64,000 bases of DNA from Paralichthys olivaceus (Eukaryota > Chordata > Actinopteri > Pleuronectiformes > Paralichthyidae): assembly GCF_024713975.1 (NCBI RefSeq), contig NC_091096.1:24825458-24889457 (forward strand). Direction: 5' to 3'. How positions within the stretch are numbered: the first letter of the stretch is position 1; each line of letters begins with the position of its first letter. The notes under the pieces are model-generated. The model searched no databases, was not told where the DNA came from, and saw nothing but the letters and a program-made list of their open reading frames with translations. Shown piece after piece: positions 1 through 11,890 of the stretch. The position numbers and the translations under genes are program-made.

Positions 1-1172
1 TTTTTTGTCTTAAAATATTGATGCAGGATTTATTCTTTAAATAAATAAATTCTTCTGTGTTACCTGCTTGTATTTAACTTTTTCTGCTCGCTTCGCACAT
101 CTCTTGTGAGACGGCCGGAATCGTGTTTAGTTTGTTTCTGTATTTTGAAAGAACATATTTTGTCTTAAATGTGATTAACAAGGGGGAACTGAACATATAA
201 CACGAATGGCTGACAGAGAAGAAGTGTTGGTTGAACAGGATCAAAAGAGGAAGTGGTTAAATTGACAGCTTCACCACGGATCGGTGAACTGAGCTAAACA
301 GGAAACGCTTATAAGAACATGTAGATGTGTCAAAATGGAGGATACAGTTTTTAATACTGTAAACAATATTTTATTGGTATTTTATAGTTTTTTTTAATTT
401 TGTCAGTTAATGTTTGTGGAATAATGTGATATAGATTGTAATTATTAAAACATTATTCCTGATGAAATGTAATAAGTGTGGAGATGTTTGCACAGACACA
501 CATAGCATTTAACACAGCCTTATCTCATCAGATCATGTGATTTGGACGGCATCTGAAACATTTTTAGTTTTGCATGTACACGAGAAAGTCTGCGGAGTTA
601 AAAATGGAACACAATGCAGCTCTCATCGCTGTGTTCAAAAATATTAAACATGATTCTGATCTCAGAAAGCTGTGAAAGACAAACCTGTACAATAAATAAT
701 TCTGAAATACAAAGGTAAAAGATTTGTTGTTTACAAGTGAATATAGTCTATAACATGTCATCAGCAGGTGTTACTGTGAGCAAGGACAATGTTCTACAGC
801 TACACTGGAGATGCAGCCTCATGTCCTGTTTAACAATATTTTTTCAATTGAGCAAGATTTTAGCTAGTGAGTGCTGCTTGTGTTGCTGTAAAACATTTTT
901 GAAAAAAAACAAATATTTTTACACAATGAGATTTAAATTGTAATTGATGATTAACTCGAACTCAACATAGAGACCTTTGTCATTTATGGTTAAAAATATT
1001 ACTGTTTTTGTCGCCACGGAAAAGGGACAACATTTAATCAACAGTTATTTACATTTGCCAACAGTAGATTTGTGAATAATGAAGCAAAATGTTCAGCTCT
1101 CTTTGAACGGCCAAATAGTTTTCTGAGGGGGGCCTAATTTGGTCCATAGGCCACTGTTTGCCCTCCACTGGT
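1..1172. other. AT-rich sequence downstream of cd53, no gene seen
   Basis: This stretch is AT-rich and holds no open frame that resembles a known protein. It lies 3' of the minus-strand tetraspanin gene, so the part next to 1173 should include its 3' UTR. I could not fix a polyadenylation site. The GC-richer patch at about 1120-1170 looks like the end of a dispersed repeat, but I could not name it. Confidence 0.5.
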
Positions 1173-4100
1173 CTATAACTTGTAGCCCAGTCCAGATCGA
1201 CTGATGTGGCAGAAGAGCGTCATGGCGAAACACATCCCCAAAACCTGTCACAAACAAGAACAGACAAATACTGAACATGACATACACTTGTTACCTGATG
1301 TTTGGTTCTGCACACAACAGCTCTTAACGCTTTTAACTGATTTTTTAATTATTTCTTTGTTTGGTCGCAGAATAAACATTGTTATAGTTGTCCTGTATTT
1401 ATCGACCACCATTAGTGTCCCAATAAGACATGGACCAAACTAAAAAGTCTTTTTATACATCAAATACATTTTTTGAAGATGACATCTGTCATTTTAAGTT
1501 GATCTCATCACACTGATGTATGTTCTAGTGCTCATGCTTCTGAAAGCTTGCTATAAAAAAGCAGTGAGACATGACTGACAGCTGAGATTGCATTGACTGG
1601 TCGTGTATTGACAAGACTTGGCCAACACAGCTCTGCCCCATGATCACTACTGTGCCGCAGTCCGGGATATTTTGGCTTCATTTTTGCGCAGTGGGATGTC
1701 CATGGTCATACAGTCCCCAGTGAGGTGGGTCTATCAGAGCTTTTTTTTACAGAGATGTGCTAATAACACTACTGTTTCCTCCACAAGTTCCTTTGTAGAA
1801 ACTCAAAGCACAATTCATGTGCTTAGATGTTGAGTGGAGAAATGAACAACAACCTCTTGCCTAGCACTTTGGTGGTTACATTTAATAAAGGGTAAAGGCA
1901 GCAGGCACAAACAGACTCAACAAGCTCATTGGGAAAGCTAGCTCTGTCCTGGGAGTGGAACTTGAGTCTCTTACAACAACATGTATAATAGTGCAATATT
2001 ACCACTCATGTGGAATAACACCATTCACATGCAATTTGTGTAACAATAGTTTTTTTGTTCATCGTCACATTAATTTATGTGCAATATTTTCAATATCCTG
2101 CAATATTTGATGTCATTACATTTCAATATAATGTGCAATATTTCAATTTCAATATAATTTGCAGTATGCCATATTACTTACTCCTTGATCAATTAATCCC
2201 ATTTACCGCCACTGTGTCTAAGTATTCGTTACACATAGTTTTATTTCATTGACAATACATTTATATTTTTACTTGATTTAAATCTTCACTTGTATTTTAG
2301 ACCTAATACTTTATTGTCTGTATTCTATTCTACTTTATATAGTTCTGTGCTGTAATCTTGTATTCTTAATAAAGACTCATCTTAAATACATCCATTACGT
2401 CCACCATCAGCTCACCTCAATAATGCAGAGGATGATGACAGAAATTCCAGTGAGAAGAAAGTTATCCTCAAACAAGATCCTCATTTTGTCCAAACAACCC
2501 TGCAAACAGAGAACATACATGTAAGATTAAACCCAGAGTCAAATGTGATAATATGACCTCTGGATATTAATCCTACTTCTGTGTTTACCTTTTCCTTGTA
2601 AGGAGGCTCGGCAATGTCACATTCTTGCTCGCAGCAAGATTTCGGCACCTTGTCTCCCCAGTCCGACACATTTTGGACTCCACAGCAGGTTAGCTGAAAC
2701 AAACCATCCACAGAGAAGTAATAAAGATATTTAACACAAGACTGAGATCTCTATAGTTACTGTACTGAGTGGACTGTCATTATGTCTGCTCGGGCACACT
2801 CACCTCATTCTGAACCAGATCCCACTCATTCAGTACATCTGTTGAATTTCTAGTACCTTCTTTGGAATCTTTCAAACTCTTGTTGAGATCCTCTTTGATC
2901 ATAGCAGCAATCTAACCAGTGAGGTGAGAGCTGCAGGTTATACAGTCGTCTAAACGTGATTTTTAATTCATTTTTAAACAAGTTAACATGTCCACCTTAT
3001 ACCTTCTATATGATAAAAGACATTTTAGCATGGCTTTGTATTTCCACCTTGAGGGCACGGTCACACATGCGGACTAAAAGGTCCAGTGTGTAAGATTTAG
3101 GTGAAAGGGATCTATTGTCAGAAATGTAATGTAGAATAATCCTCATGATGTTTTCACTAGTTTGTTTCATCTAAATTGTATGAATTGTAGTTTTCTTTAC
3201 CCCAGAAAAGGTCCTTTATATTTAAATACTTTATATTTACATGGAGGGGACCCTCTCTACTGAGGCCACCATGTTTTTTACATTAGTCCAGACTGGACAA
3301 ACTAAACACCTTTTGAGTTTTTATGACAACTGAAGCTACCACAGGTTCTTTTTCATGTTTGGAAGGAGAGGGTGAGGTGAGGGGTGTTCAGCTGCAACAT
3401 GCAACTTCAACACTAGATATCACTAAATTCTACACACTGAACCTTTAAAGCAAATATTGTGGGTGAAAGTTCACAAAAGTTGAACTCCATGTGGAAGAGA
3501 ATTTTTCATTCGCCCCCTCGCCCTCACTGAGTGTGAGTAAACAGGAGGCCAAGATTCACAACTGAAACATTTGTGTATGTGTGACCGGGCCAGGGTCATA
3601 TTAGCATATACAGTAAATAAATCCCACTTATGAAATGAGGAAGGAAGGTGTGAAGTTATATTTAAGACATTTAGTCATGAGGGGATTTTTTCAGAGACAA
3701 ACCTTGTGAACATGTAATTTTGAGGAACAAAGCAGAGTTTTAGGGGGTTTAATAAGCTTCTTCGTGGGACTTTAAGAACAACTCACAGTAAAACAACTGA
3801 CGGATGCACCCTACCTGTCCCTCGAAAAAGAGTAGCACACATGCTGCAGTCAGCTCCACCAGCATCAGAAGGAACAGCAGCAGGAAATACTGTCAACAGG
3901 GTATATTTCAAACCCATTAGCATTTTTATTTGTCAATTTGACATTCCCAAATAATATATCCAGAAAATAAATGTTTATTGCAACTTGGGTCTAATTGTCT
4001 TGGTGGTACCCGTTGGTCTTATCTGTGATAATAATAATTTGCAACAGCATCATTGAGATCTGGGAACCTGATGACAAAAACATTCCACCACTTGATGCAG

Positions 4101-4190
4101 CCCTGCCAAATGTTTATAGTGCAATCTTGTTTTGGTTGCTGTTACTTCAATCGTTGCAGTGCTGTTTGGCTGAGCTATAGATCATCATCT

Positions 4191-4240
<50 letters not shown>

Positions 4241-4447
4241 GTGTGTACAAATTAACTCAAAAATGCATGGAACTCTGAGAGGGCCTTACCCAAACCAAGG
4301 TGACTACCACTACACCACAAAGTGTAGCTATGTCAGATAAAATGTGTAACAACAACAAAGCTGCTTTAATAACTGAACATGACAAGTAAAAAAAAAAAAC
4401 TAGAAGAGCTACACAATCACTTGAACTACTCATACTGGGGTGTTAAG

Positions 4448-4478
<31 letters not shown>

Positions 4479-5502
4479 CACCATCAGGAGGAGACAGCGG
4501 TTCTCCTTCAGAGCACCCAGGAACCCCAGGAAGGACACGCACGTGATGACAATGCCACTGATCAGCAGTAAGTTGGCCATGTTGAGACTGGCCAGGCTGG
4601 GGAGGAGTGCGGCCATCCTGAAACTCACCATCATGAAAATGCCAAAGCCCAGAACCGCCACGCCGCACATCTGACCGCAAAACAACGTGCACCACAGGTT
4701 CCTCATTACATCGTCACAGAAACATCCATCTAACAGTGTTTTCACTGAGCAGCACCACTGCAACAACTAGGGCTTCAGTGCCTTGCTCATGGACACTCTG
4801 ATCTGATGGTGGAGTGTAACACACTTACTCAAGTACTTCTTCATTTTATAACGGCGTGACATATTGTCGTTTTGACTCCATTACTTTGATTTAACATTCA
4901 CAGAAGATATTAGAAGGAGAAGAACATATGATGAAAATGATCTACACTGCAGTGTATTTGATTTATCTCGACAGCTGCAACATAATATGCTTCTTACATA
5001 TGAATGCATTAAAACAACCTAATCATAGAATGTATAGACAATAATATAACAATAACAAGCTCACCTGTGTCACTTGTTACTTTGGGTACATTTCACTAAT
5101 ACTTTTATTAAACTAAAGAATAGACATCCCTCCCCCACCTCTGATTTGTGTCAGTAGGCTCTGAACTGTGTGCACCACTATCACTTAAAGTGGCACAATC
5201 TGGACATTTAAACCATTTATCTATTCATTCAACCTCTTCTGCCACTTTGCTAACTCGTTTTCCGCTAACACGTGCTCAGATAAAACATGTAGATATCATT
5301 GGATTATCATTTCTATGTTACATGCTGAACTGGTATTTCCCCGTAGCACCTGGTCATCTTAAAAAAAATCCCCTGGTTGATAAAAAAAAAAAAATGGAAA
5401 CTAACATGTAACATCTGTGAATGTGATGCAGATACGTACAAAACAAAGGAAGTTGGCGACACACATGGTGTATTTTAAAAACTTGAGACAGTGTTGAGAC
5501 AT
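1173..5502 (-). CDS. cd53: CD53-like leukocyte tetraspanin, 7 coding exons
   Basis: Four-pass membrane protein of the tetraspanin family; CD53 organises membrane microdomains on leukocytes. Coding exons in gene order: 5502-5440, 4670-4482, 3889-3815, 2911-2804, 2693-2589, 2499-2416, 1244-1173. All junctions are phase 0, giving 231 aa (human CD53 is 219). The N-terminus MSQHCLKFLKY leads into TM1. The 63-codon second exon carries TM1-TM2 and the tetraspanin signature GALKENRCLLL. The third exon is TM3. The large outer loop has the CCG motif (LTCCGVQNVSDW), a CC pair, further cysteines and two N-glycosylation sites (NST, NVS). The last exons give TM4 and the tail CHISRSGLGYKL. The loop has six cysteines rather than the four of mammalian CD53, so a related tetraspanin is possible; the tail and overall spacing favour CD53. 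The start is the first ATG after the acceptor at 5526. Confidence 0.75.
1884..2400 (+). mobile_element. LINE 3' end fragment in a cd53 intron
   Basis: Residues NKLIGKASSVLGVELESL, read from 1921-1975, match the C-terminal tail typical of fish non-LTR reverse transcriptases. They are followed by an AT-rich stretch with repeated GTGCAATAT words and a terminal AATAAAG-type tail near 2370, as expected for a 5'-truncated LINE copy. The frame is shifted just upstream. The clade is not resolved. Confidence 0.55.
3075..3449. mobile_element. TTAA-flanked MITE, copy 1
   Basis: About 375 bp with terminal inverted repeats: the left end reads AAAGGTCCAGTGTGTAAG and the right end is the inverse of AAAGGTTCAGTGTGTAGAA. 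It has no coding capacity. A second copy lies in reverse orientation at 43585-43963. TTAA at the right edge here, and at both edges of the second copy, suggests a piggyBac-type target site. Family assignment is inference. Confidence 0.6.
4195..4237. repeat. GT microsatellite in cd53 intron 2
   Basis: An uninterrupted GT/TG run of about 43 bp. It is CA-rich in the sense of the gene and is the second such tract in this intron. Confidence 0.95.
4452..4478. repeat. CA/GT microsatellite abutting a cd53 5' splice site
   Basis: A TG run of 27 bp. In the gene sense it is a CA repeat that begins three or four bases after the GT of the exon 2 donor (exon ends 4482, donor 4481-4480). Confidence 0.95.
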
Positions 5503-5573
5503 GATGTTGCACCCTCTGACCAGACCTGCAGAACAAAACACGAACAGACAAAGCGAAAAACCTTTACTCTTTG

Positions 5574-5577
<4 letters not shown>

Positions 5578-5649
<72 letters not shown>
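5578..5649. repeat. GT microsatellite in cd53 5' UTR intron
   Basis: About 36 GT dinucleotides, upstream (gene sense) of the acceptor of the first coding exon. The His/Thr and Cys/Val open frames through it are artefacts of the repeat. Confidence 0.97.
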
Positions 5650-6133
5650 GACCAAACGTCATGTTCCCACTGTATGTAGAAATGAGGCTGACACATCTCA
5701 CTTCCTGTGTTCCCTCACAGTTTATAGGAAATAAGTACATTTCTCTATTTATTAACAACATCATAAACAAACTGTTGTTGGGAAGTTGCTGATGACATCA
5801 CTGACATCACGGTCTTCTGTGGCAATAACAGAACTTCCTCAAAAATAGAATGAGTATGTCTGGCTAACTAATCACAAAGGATTAAGATGTTAATTAAATC
5901 CAAAAACATCTGATTTTTACTATTTACAACTGATCTTTCACAACTATACATTTTTTTTAAACTTGCTATCGATACTAATATATATAATATCAACTACTTG
6001 AAATTAAAGAACAATCTACTAGCTGCTTATAACACTTCTGATGTATTTATAACACTTCTGATGTTCTAAAAGTTGTCATTCAAACATTAAGGGGTGACAA
6101 ATAAAGGAGAAGAAATAAAGTTAAGGTCTTACC

Positions 6134-6290
6134 TGTTTAGAAGAATAGTCTGTATCTGAATAGTCTGTCCGCGTTCTGACGGTTTCACAAACTTTGCTGC
6201 TGCTGCTGCTGCTGCTGTTCACACTTCCCCTTCTCACAGTGCAGCCCCTTATGGGACTTTCAGCAGCGCCTCTCACTTCCTTTTTGTCAA
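6134..6290 (-). promoter_or_regulatory. cd53: Likely 5' UTR exon and promoter of cd53
   Basis: A donor (CAG/GTAAG) read on minus ends at 6134/6133 and can join the acceptor at 5526 just upstream of the cd53 start codon. The candidate exon includes a (CTG)8 tract at about 6197-6219. Two purine-rich GGAAGTG-type sites on the minus strand (6223-6230 and 6274-6280) resemble PU.1/ETS sites, which are typical of leukocyte promoters. No TATA box was seen. The transcription start is not determined. Confidence 0.4.
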
Positions 6291-6549
6291 CATTAACTAC
6301 ATGGAAAATGTATGACTGACAACAAGCAGTGGGGGGGTGGCCAAAAATAACAGCCCCATCATCAGAAGGCGCTGCTTATATTTAGACAAGATGTATGTTG
6401 AGAGTAAAAGCTTCACTAAAAGTGGCAGACATGGTCAGAAGCTGTGGTGTTTGTATAACTTAATGTAGTTCTAAAAATGTATCAAACTTAAAGTCACCTA
6501 GTTTCACATTCCTGTAGCACGTGCAAGGCAAGTGTTGTGAAGCCAAAAG

Positions 6550-6856
6550 TTGTGTACAATGTCTTCCATGACAGCTCAGAACAAGTGGGATTCTAGTTTT
6601 AACCACAAAGGTCAATTGTTGGGTTTTTTTTTCAGCATCTGTGTACAAAGTAACTCAGAAACTCATGGACTCTCATGAACTATTTCACCAAGCTTGCTGG
6701 AAATATTACATGGGATTGAACACATGTCCAGTTAGAGCACCAAGGTAATGTGTTCAGCCCCATATTCAGGAGGGGATGTACGCCAAATCCAGCTTTTAAA
6801 TCTTACTGGAAGTTACCCCTCCCCTTAATCTTCTGATCTGAAGTCAGATGCCTCCA
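6550..6856. pseudogene. Eroded fossil of the tRNA-Ile/Arg array unit
   Basis: This segment follows the same order of landmarks as part of the array unit at 17-30 kb: the 'acaatgtc...catgacagctcag' spacer, a tRNA-Arg half relic near 6595-6610, the 'tacaaagtaactca' spacer, a collapsed tRNA-Ile relic (about 6722-6765, with CCAAGGTAATGTGTTCAG still readable) and a 3'-half tRNA-Arg relic on minus (about 6815-6856). It is much more diverged than any unit of the main array. Confidence 0.6.
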
Positions 6857-6869
6857 GTGCGTGTGCCTG

Positions 6870-7130
6870 GGCGTGAAGCTGCAGTCGGTTTGTATCGAGC
6901 TGGAGTTTCTGTTTCCTCCTCCTCTGTGAGCTGCTCTCACTGTAACTAATAAACTGTCATCACTAGTTATCAGGACCTGATCGGTACATGAAGAAACTCA
7001 GTCAGGACTCAGTGATAAAATGACCGGAGCGACACGCAGACATGATCAGACACCATGGATTAATAACTCAACACATGATCGTGTGTTTGTTACTAAATCA
7101 TCTCAATAAAAGATGAACCATGAACTCGTT
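6870..7130. repeat. Dispersed repeat, copy A
   Basis: Shares long stretches with 30660-30985, for example GAGCTGGAGTTTCTGTTTCC, GTTATCAGGA and GCGACACGCAGACATGATC. Copy B has an extra block of about 110 bp in the middle. There is no coding capacity and the class is unknown. It sits between two fossil array units. Confidence 0.6.
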
Positions 7131-7260
7131 GTTTTTAAGTGTGAACTTACACATCACTGCAAACTGCTGCTACTGCACAACAGGAGTAGAACTGGATCAT
7201 CGCTCTCCTGTGACTAATCCTGCATGAGACTGAGATCAGGACCACCCTTACTCATTTGCA

Positions 7261-7531
7261 TATGACTCAGAAATACAGAAATAAATAAATGTGGAAATAA
7301 CTAAATGTGGAAATAAAATTAAGACATTTATTTATTTATTTCCACATTTATTTATGCATTTATTTATTCAATTCCGATTTTATTTATACATTTATTTATT
7401 CATTTCGACTTTTATTTATACATTTATTTATTCATTTCCACATTTATTTATACATTTATTTATTCATTTCCATATGTATTTATTCATTTCCACATTTATT
7501 TGTACATTTATTTATTTATTTATACTTCTCA
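7261..7531. repeat. ATTT-rich tandem repeat
   Basis: Irregular tandem repeat of roughly 28-32 bp made of TTTATTTAT words joined by TTCCACAT or TTCATTTC. A short inverted stretch at the left edge (AAATAAATGTGGAAATAA) is complementary to the body, so it could form a large hairpin. Confidence 0.85.
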
Positions 7532-7547
7532 TTTCTGGTCCTCCATA

Positions 7548-8139
7548 ATTGAGATGCTAGTTTCAACCACAAAGGGCCTTGAACCCCTAAGATGTGGAAT
7601 AGAAAAGCCATTTCACACACTCAGGTTTGTCTTGGTCAATTATTTTAAGTGAGTCTACAAAGTAACTCAAATAAGTACAGACACATTTTTACCAACCTTG
7701 CTGGGAATTTCACATGGGATAAAGGACATGACCGGTTAGAGCACCTAGGTAAAATTTCAACACCATACTGGAAGAATTGTACACAACATCTATCATTTCA
7801 GTTATTACTGGCAGCACTACAGCATTGATATTTGAGTAAATGTAGTGCTATTCAACCACATAGGAACTCAAACCCTTAAACTTCTGATCCAAAGTCAGAC
7901 TCCTTGAGCTAGTTCATCTAAACTCAAGGTCAATCAATCATTCGAAATTATTAAAATAGTCCATATTCACAAATCACAGTTAATCTCATAGGGTTTAACA
8001 AGGTGACACATCCGGTGCCCTAAGGTACATGTGACCACTTTGTTTCAGCTCATTCTTCTCTACTGACACCGAACTTAAAAGGTGGCTCCATCATACTGCA
8101 CTTCCACTTTTATTTACCCTGTGCAAAATGAACAACGGG
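7548..8139. pseudogene. Orphan tRNA-Ile/Arg array unit lacking its tRNA-Ile
   Basis: This matches the array unit very closely, from 'attgagatgctagtttcaa' to 'gtgcaaaatgaacaacgg'. Relative to the array it lacks roughly 600 bp: the tRNA-Arg-like gene (from 7853, minus) is cut inside its D arm at about 7906 and joined straight to the 'agctagttcatctaaac' spacer. The copy ends just where a tRNA-Ile gene would follow. It lies about 9 kb from the main array, beyond rsph4a. Confidence 0.75.
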
Positions 8140-8149
8140 GGGGTTGTTG

Positions 8150-9035
8150 TAGTTTGAGAGAGATTGAACAAAGTACACTGAAGTTACAGCAATTTTGTTT
8201 GTCATGGTGAATCGAAATTTAACTTCACGCCACTAACATGGCGTTCGAAAAAAAAACTTCTGCCCTTCTGACAAAGTTTGACATGGTTGCATTCAATGGA
8301 TGAGGAGGAGTACAAAGACATTTCCTGTTGCCTCAAGGGGGTGCTGCGATTTTAAGTCATGATTTCTGTGTAGATGTCATCAGGTCAGGACTGTTGTCTT
8401 ACATGTCCAGTTTGGAGTAGATTGGACCGTGGAAGGAGGAGATACAACAACCTCGTGTTTTGATGTCATGTAATGAATATTTGATGCCATGTCACGGTCA
8501 CGCCGTGTGACAAAAACTCAAACTTCTCACAATTTCAATCTTGACAATCTCCATGTCATTAGGATGACACTCACTGATTTTGCAGTTGATCTGATGAAAG
8601 CTCTAGGAAGAGTACAATTTTGTATTACATGTGAAGACGCCAAAACTCAAGCCAAATTTCATTTTCAAACCAAAATGGCTGACTCCCTGTTGTGTCGCTA
8701 AGTGTGTCAAGAGGATTTTATGTGCGTCTGCCAATCATACACGTGTGCCAATTTTCAGGTAAAAATAAAGGGCTGGGAAGACCCCTGTTGATTTTTGTAG
8801 GGGGGCGCTATTGAGACATTTTTGGACGCATGTTCCTGAGCATATTAAAAAGCGTACATTTTCCCCAGACCTGACGTCCCCGCAAATTTTGGTGAGTTTT
8901 TGAGTATGATGAATTTCCCAAAAAAGCAATTCATTTCTAAAAAGAAGAAGAAGAACACTGTACATATCCATTTTGAGGCAGATTGGAGCATGTGCAGTGG
9001 CATTACAGCCACATCCTGTTGGTGTTCGTGGTGGC
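8150..9035. repeat. Fish interspersed repeat, left part
   Basis: No gene. The text has the character of a common, non-coding fish repeat (for example a GGGGGCGCTATTGAGACATTT block at about 8796). Related wording resumes at 10030-10540, so the LINE at 9039-10025 appears to be inserted into it. I do not know its family. Confidence 0.45.
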
Positions 9036-9038
9036 AAT

Positions 9039-10025
9039 TTTCAATTCAATTCAATTTTATTTATATAGCGCCAATTCATAATTTACATTATCTCAAGGCA
9101 CTTTACATTTAAAGGTCAAGACCTTAAAACAATATTAACGTAGAGAAACCCAACAGTTCCCACAATGAGCAAGCACAGGCGACTGTGGAGAGGAAAAACT
9201 CCCTCATTAACAGGGAGAAACCTCTGGCAGAACCAGGCTCAATGTGGGCGGTCATCTGCCTCGACCGGTTGGGGTGAGGAAAGAAAAGGAAGGGGGGAGG
9301 AAAGGAGAGATGGGTGGAAAGCTGGGGAGAGAAGAGAGAGATGAGGTGGAGAGAGAGAGACCGGGAACAATTGGGCACCATCAGTATCAGGGCTGACTAT
9401 AACAATAACAATGTATAGATCTACAACATGACTAGATATATTAATGAATTGCTGAGTTCTTGTAATAAATGCAGACAATGGTGATGGTGGTCGTTGTGGT
9501 CCTGTAGTCCCGGTGCCGGAGTTATCTGAAACGAGATAGAGAGAAGAGCCAGAGGGACTATGGGAGGACAAAGTGACACTTTGACATGATGACATGTTAA
9601 AACTAATAAATAAATAAATAAACAGGTGTGGGGGGGCAGAGAGACAGAGGGAAGTGATGAAGTGCTCAGTGCATGATGGGAGTTCCCCCAGCAGTCTAAA
9701 CCTATAGCAGCACAACTAAGGGATGGTTAAGGACTCACCTGATCCAGAACTAACTATAGGCTTTGTCAAAGAGGAAGGTTTTTAATTTTACTTTAAATGC
9801 TGAGACAGTGTCTACCTCCCGAACCCAGAGTGGGAGCTGGTTCCACAGGAGAGGAGCCTGGTAGCTAAATGTTCTACCTCCTGTTCTACTCTTACTGACT
9901 CTTGGAACCACAAGAGAGCCTGTGTGTTGGGAACGAGTTTCTGTGAAACAAGCACAAAGTCTAACACTTCTTTCTGTAAGTTTAATTCAGCCTCTGCAGA
10001 TGGACTCACAGTACACATCACCTGA
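9039..10025 (-). mobile_element. L2-like LINE, 3' end
   Basis: 5'-truncated non-LTR element on minus. The reverse-transcriptase C-terminus can be read upstream of a stop at 9752-9750, with the conserved run SYQAPLLWNQLPLWV followed by FKVKLKTFLF, the usual end of L2/Rex1-type polyproteins. The rest, to 9039, is the long 3' UTR widespread in fish. The tail is the repeated CAATT motif on plus at about 9039-9055. Confidence 0.75.
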
Positions 10026-10029
10026 ATGA

Positions 10030-11890
10030 TACCCTTTTAGATTAACCATTTGGTCAACCATTTGGTCAGTCCTCCACATACATGTCTGCTCATGCAATTA
10101 TACATACACAAAAGACAGATTTCCAATACATGTTCCATCGAAATGCGCGCCATCGCCATTCAAAGTAGAGGCTTAAGTTTCACAATATCACTTCATCAAC
10201 GTCTCAAGGCTTCCCTGACCAGGTTCTCCTGACCAGATTTCACATAATTTTGGTGAACAGGCTAGCTGCAGGACACCAGCATGTAAAACATGACATTTCC
10301 TGTTTCAGGTAGAGGATGCTATGACTGTTATTGAATATTATCATATGAAGCTGTTGAGGGCGAGACCTTTTTTGTACATATGTGGTTTAAGGCAGATTGG
10401 ACAATATACATGGAGGTTATGAGCACTTATTGTTTTCTGGCAAATCATCAAAATTCGCCGCCACGCCACAGCTATGCCCCATGACGGAAATTCACAGTTT
10501 ATATAACGTATAATCAGAAAGTTGCTGACATGACACAAACCAAATAGGATTTATTTTCTATTGTTTTGTTTCTTTTAAAAATAAAAAACCAAAAAAACAG
10601 TAAAGCAATAAATGAAAATGAATGTAACAATGCTATTTCAATTTAAATATAATGCAGCATTCTAAAAAATATATATTTTAATATTTGATAACCCTACACA
10701 GTGGTGGTGGTGGTTTAAAGCTAATGCTAGCTAGCCACCTTTTACTACCCATTTTTAGTTTTATCGGTGAAGATTAAAAATTCATGAACCGTTACGTTGG
10801 GATGGGGTAGCTGGCTAGCTTCTGCGTGAATTCATATGAATTGTTATCAGTAGTGCTGATCAGGGGCACTGCTAAAACTGTTGCCCCCCCCCAAAATAAA
10901 AAAAATAAAATAAACCTCCACAGCTCTGGTCAAGGTGGTAAATGACACTGCATTCATCCCTGGCCACAGAGGTGAAAAAATGTTGGCAAAAATAAGATAT
11001 CTTTGAGTATGTTTTAAGTGCCCTTCTTGTAAACAAACTAAGTTTCTACATCCATTGTTTCTCTCTGTACCTAAATTGCAGTATTAAACAAATCTGTTGA
11101 ATGCCTTTTCTTCTTCATGAAACATAATTTGTCTGAAGGTTTGGAAACTCATTTCAGCAGAATTCTCCTGCACTGCCTTTGTTGCAACATTGTGTTTCTT
11201 GGTGAACTGCCACCACATTTAGATCAGTGGAACGGTGTGAAAACCATTGTGTGTCACTGCCATTGTGTATCACCCCATGTATGTTTTTAGGCAAGAGCAT
11301 TTTAGGGACCAGTCAGATTTGTCAGAATGAAGGTGTTCAGGTGAACTGCAGAAACAAGTAAGATAACAAAAAGTGTAATCTCCAAAGACTCAAACAAGGC
11401 TAAACTGAAAAAAGCATAGAAACAGTAAAAACAGGAAATCTCTATCTCGTCATGACACAATGTAAAAACATTGTTTCGTAAAGCTATGAGTTTTCAAGAC
11501 ACCCAAACTGATTTACTGGCCAAATGAAACCTGAAAGGTCAAACTTTATTTTTTTTAAATGCAAGACTGTGTGGAGGTGAAGGGGCTGAGAGAGCACATT
11601 CACCTGCACCACAGAGGATCAGTCAGCACAGGTGAGAGCTGTTAGCTGATTGATCCTCATGCTTGAAAAGGAGGCAGCAGAGCTGCCTCTGGACAGACAC
11701 ACACTGGGGAAGAGACTGGGTGAAGCTAAAGGTCCAGCAGAAAGTGCTGGACCCTTTAAGTTCCATGTTTTGTCAGTTCTGTTGGCATGCAATAAAAAGA
11801 TGTTGCTGAGCATGCAATGGTTGGACTGGTTTGTCTCTGACTGTCGTGGTGGGAACCCCTTGGCATGGTCAACTGCCACAGACTGTTTTC
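10030..11890. other. Intergenic sequence with repeat remnants, no gene seen
   Basis: 10030-10540 resembles the repeat at 8150-9035. A C-run and A-rich tract occur at about 10886-10915. The rest is unremarkable. The part nearest 11891 should hold the 3' UTR of rsph4a. No tRNA or convincing coding frame was seen. Confidence 0.5.

Noticed and set aside
4262-4330. tRNA-like stretch on minus (GGTGTAGTGGTAGTC)
   Set aside because: Only an A-box-like piece is present, with no matching T arm or stems; at most a SINE scrap.
5401-5770. Several open frames rich in Thr-His or Cys-Val
   Set aside because: They are translations of the GT microsatellite at 5578-5649 and have no other support.
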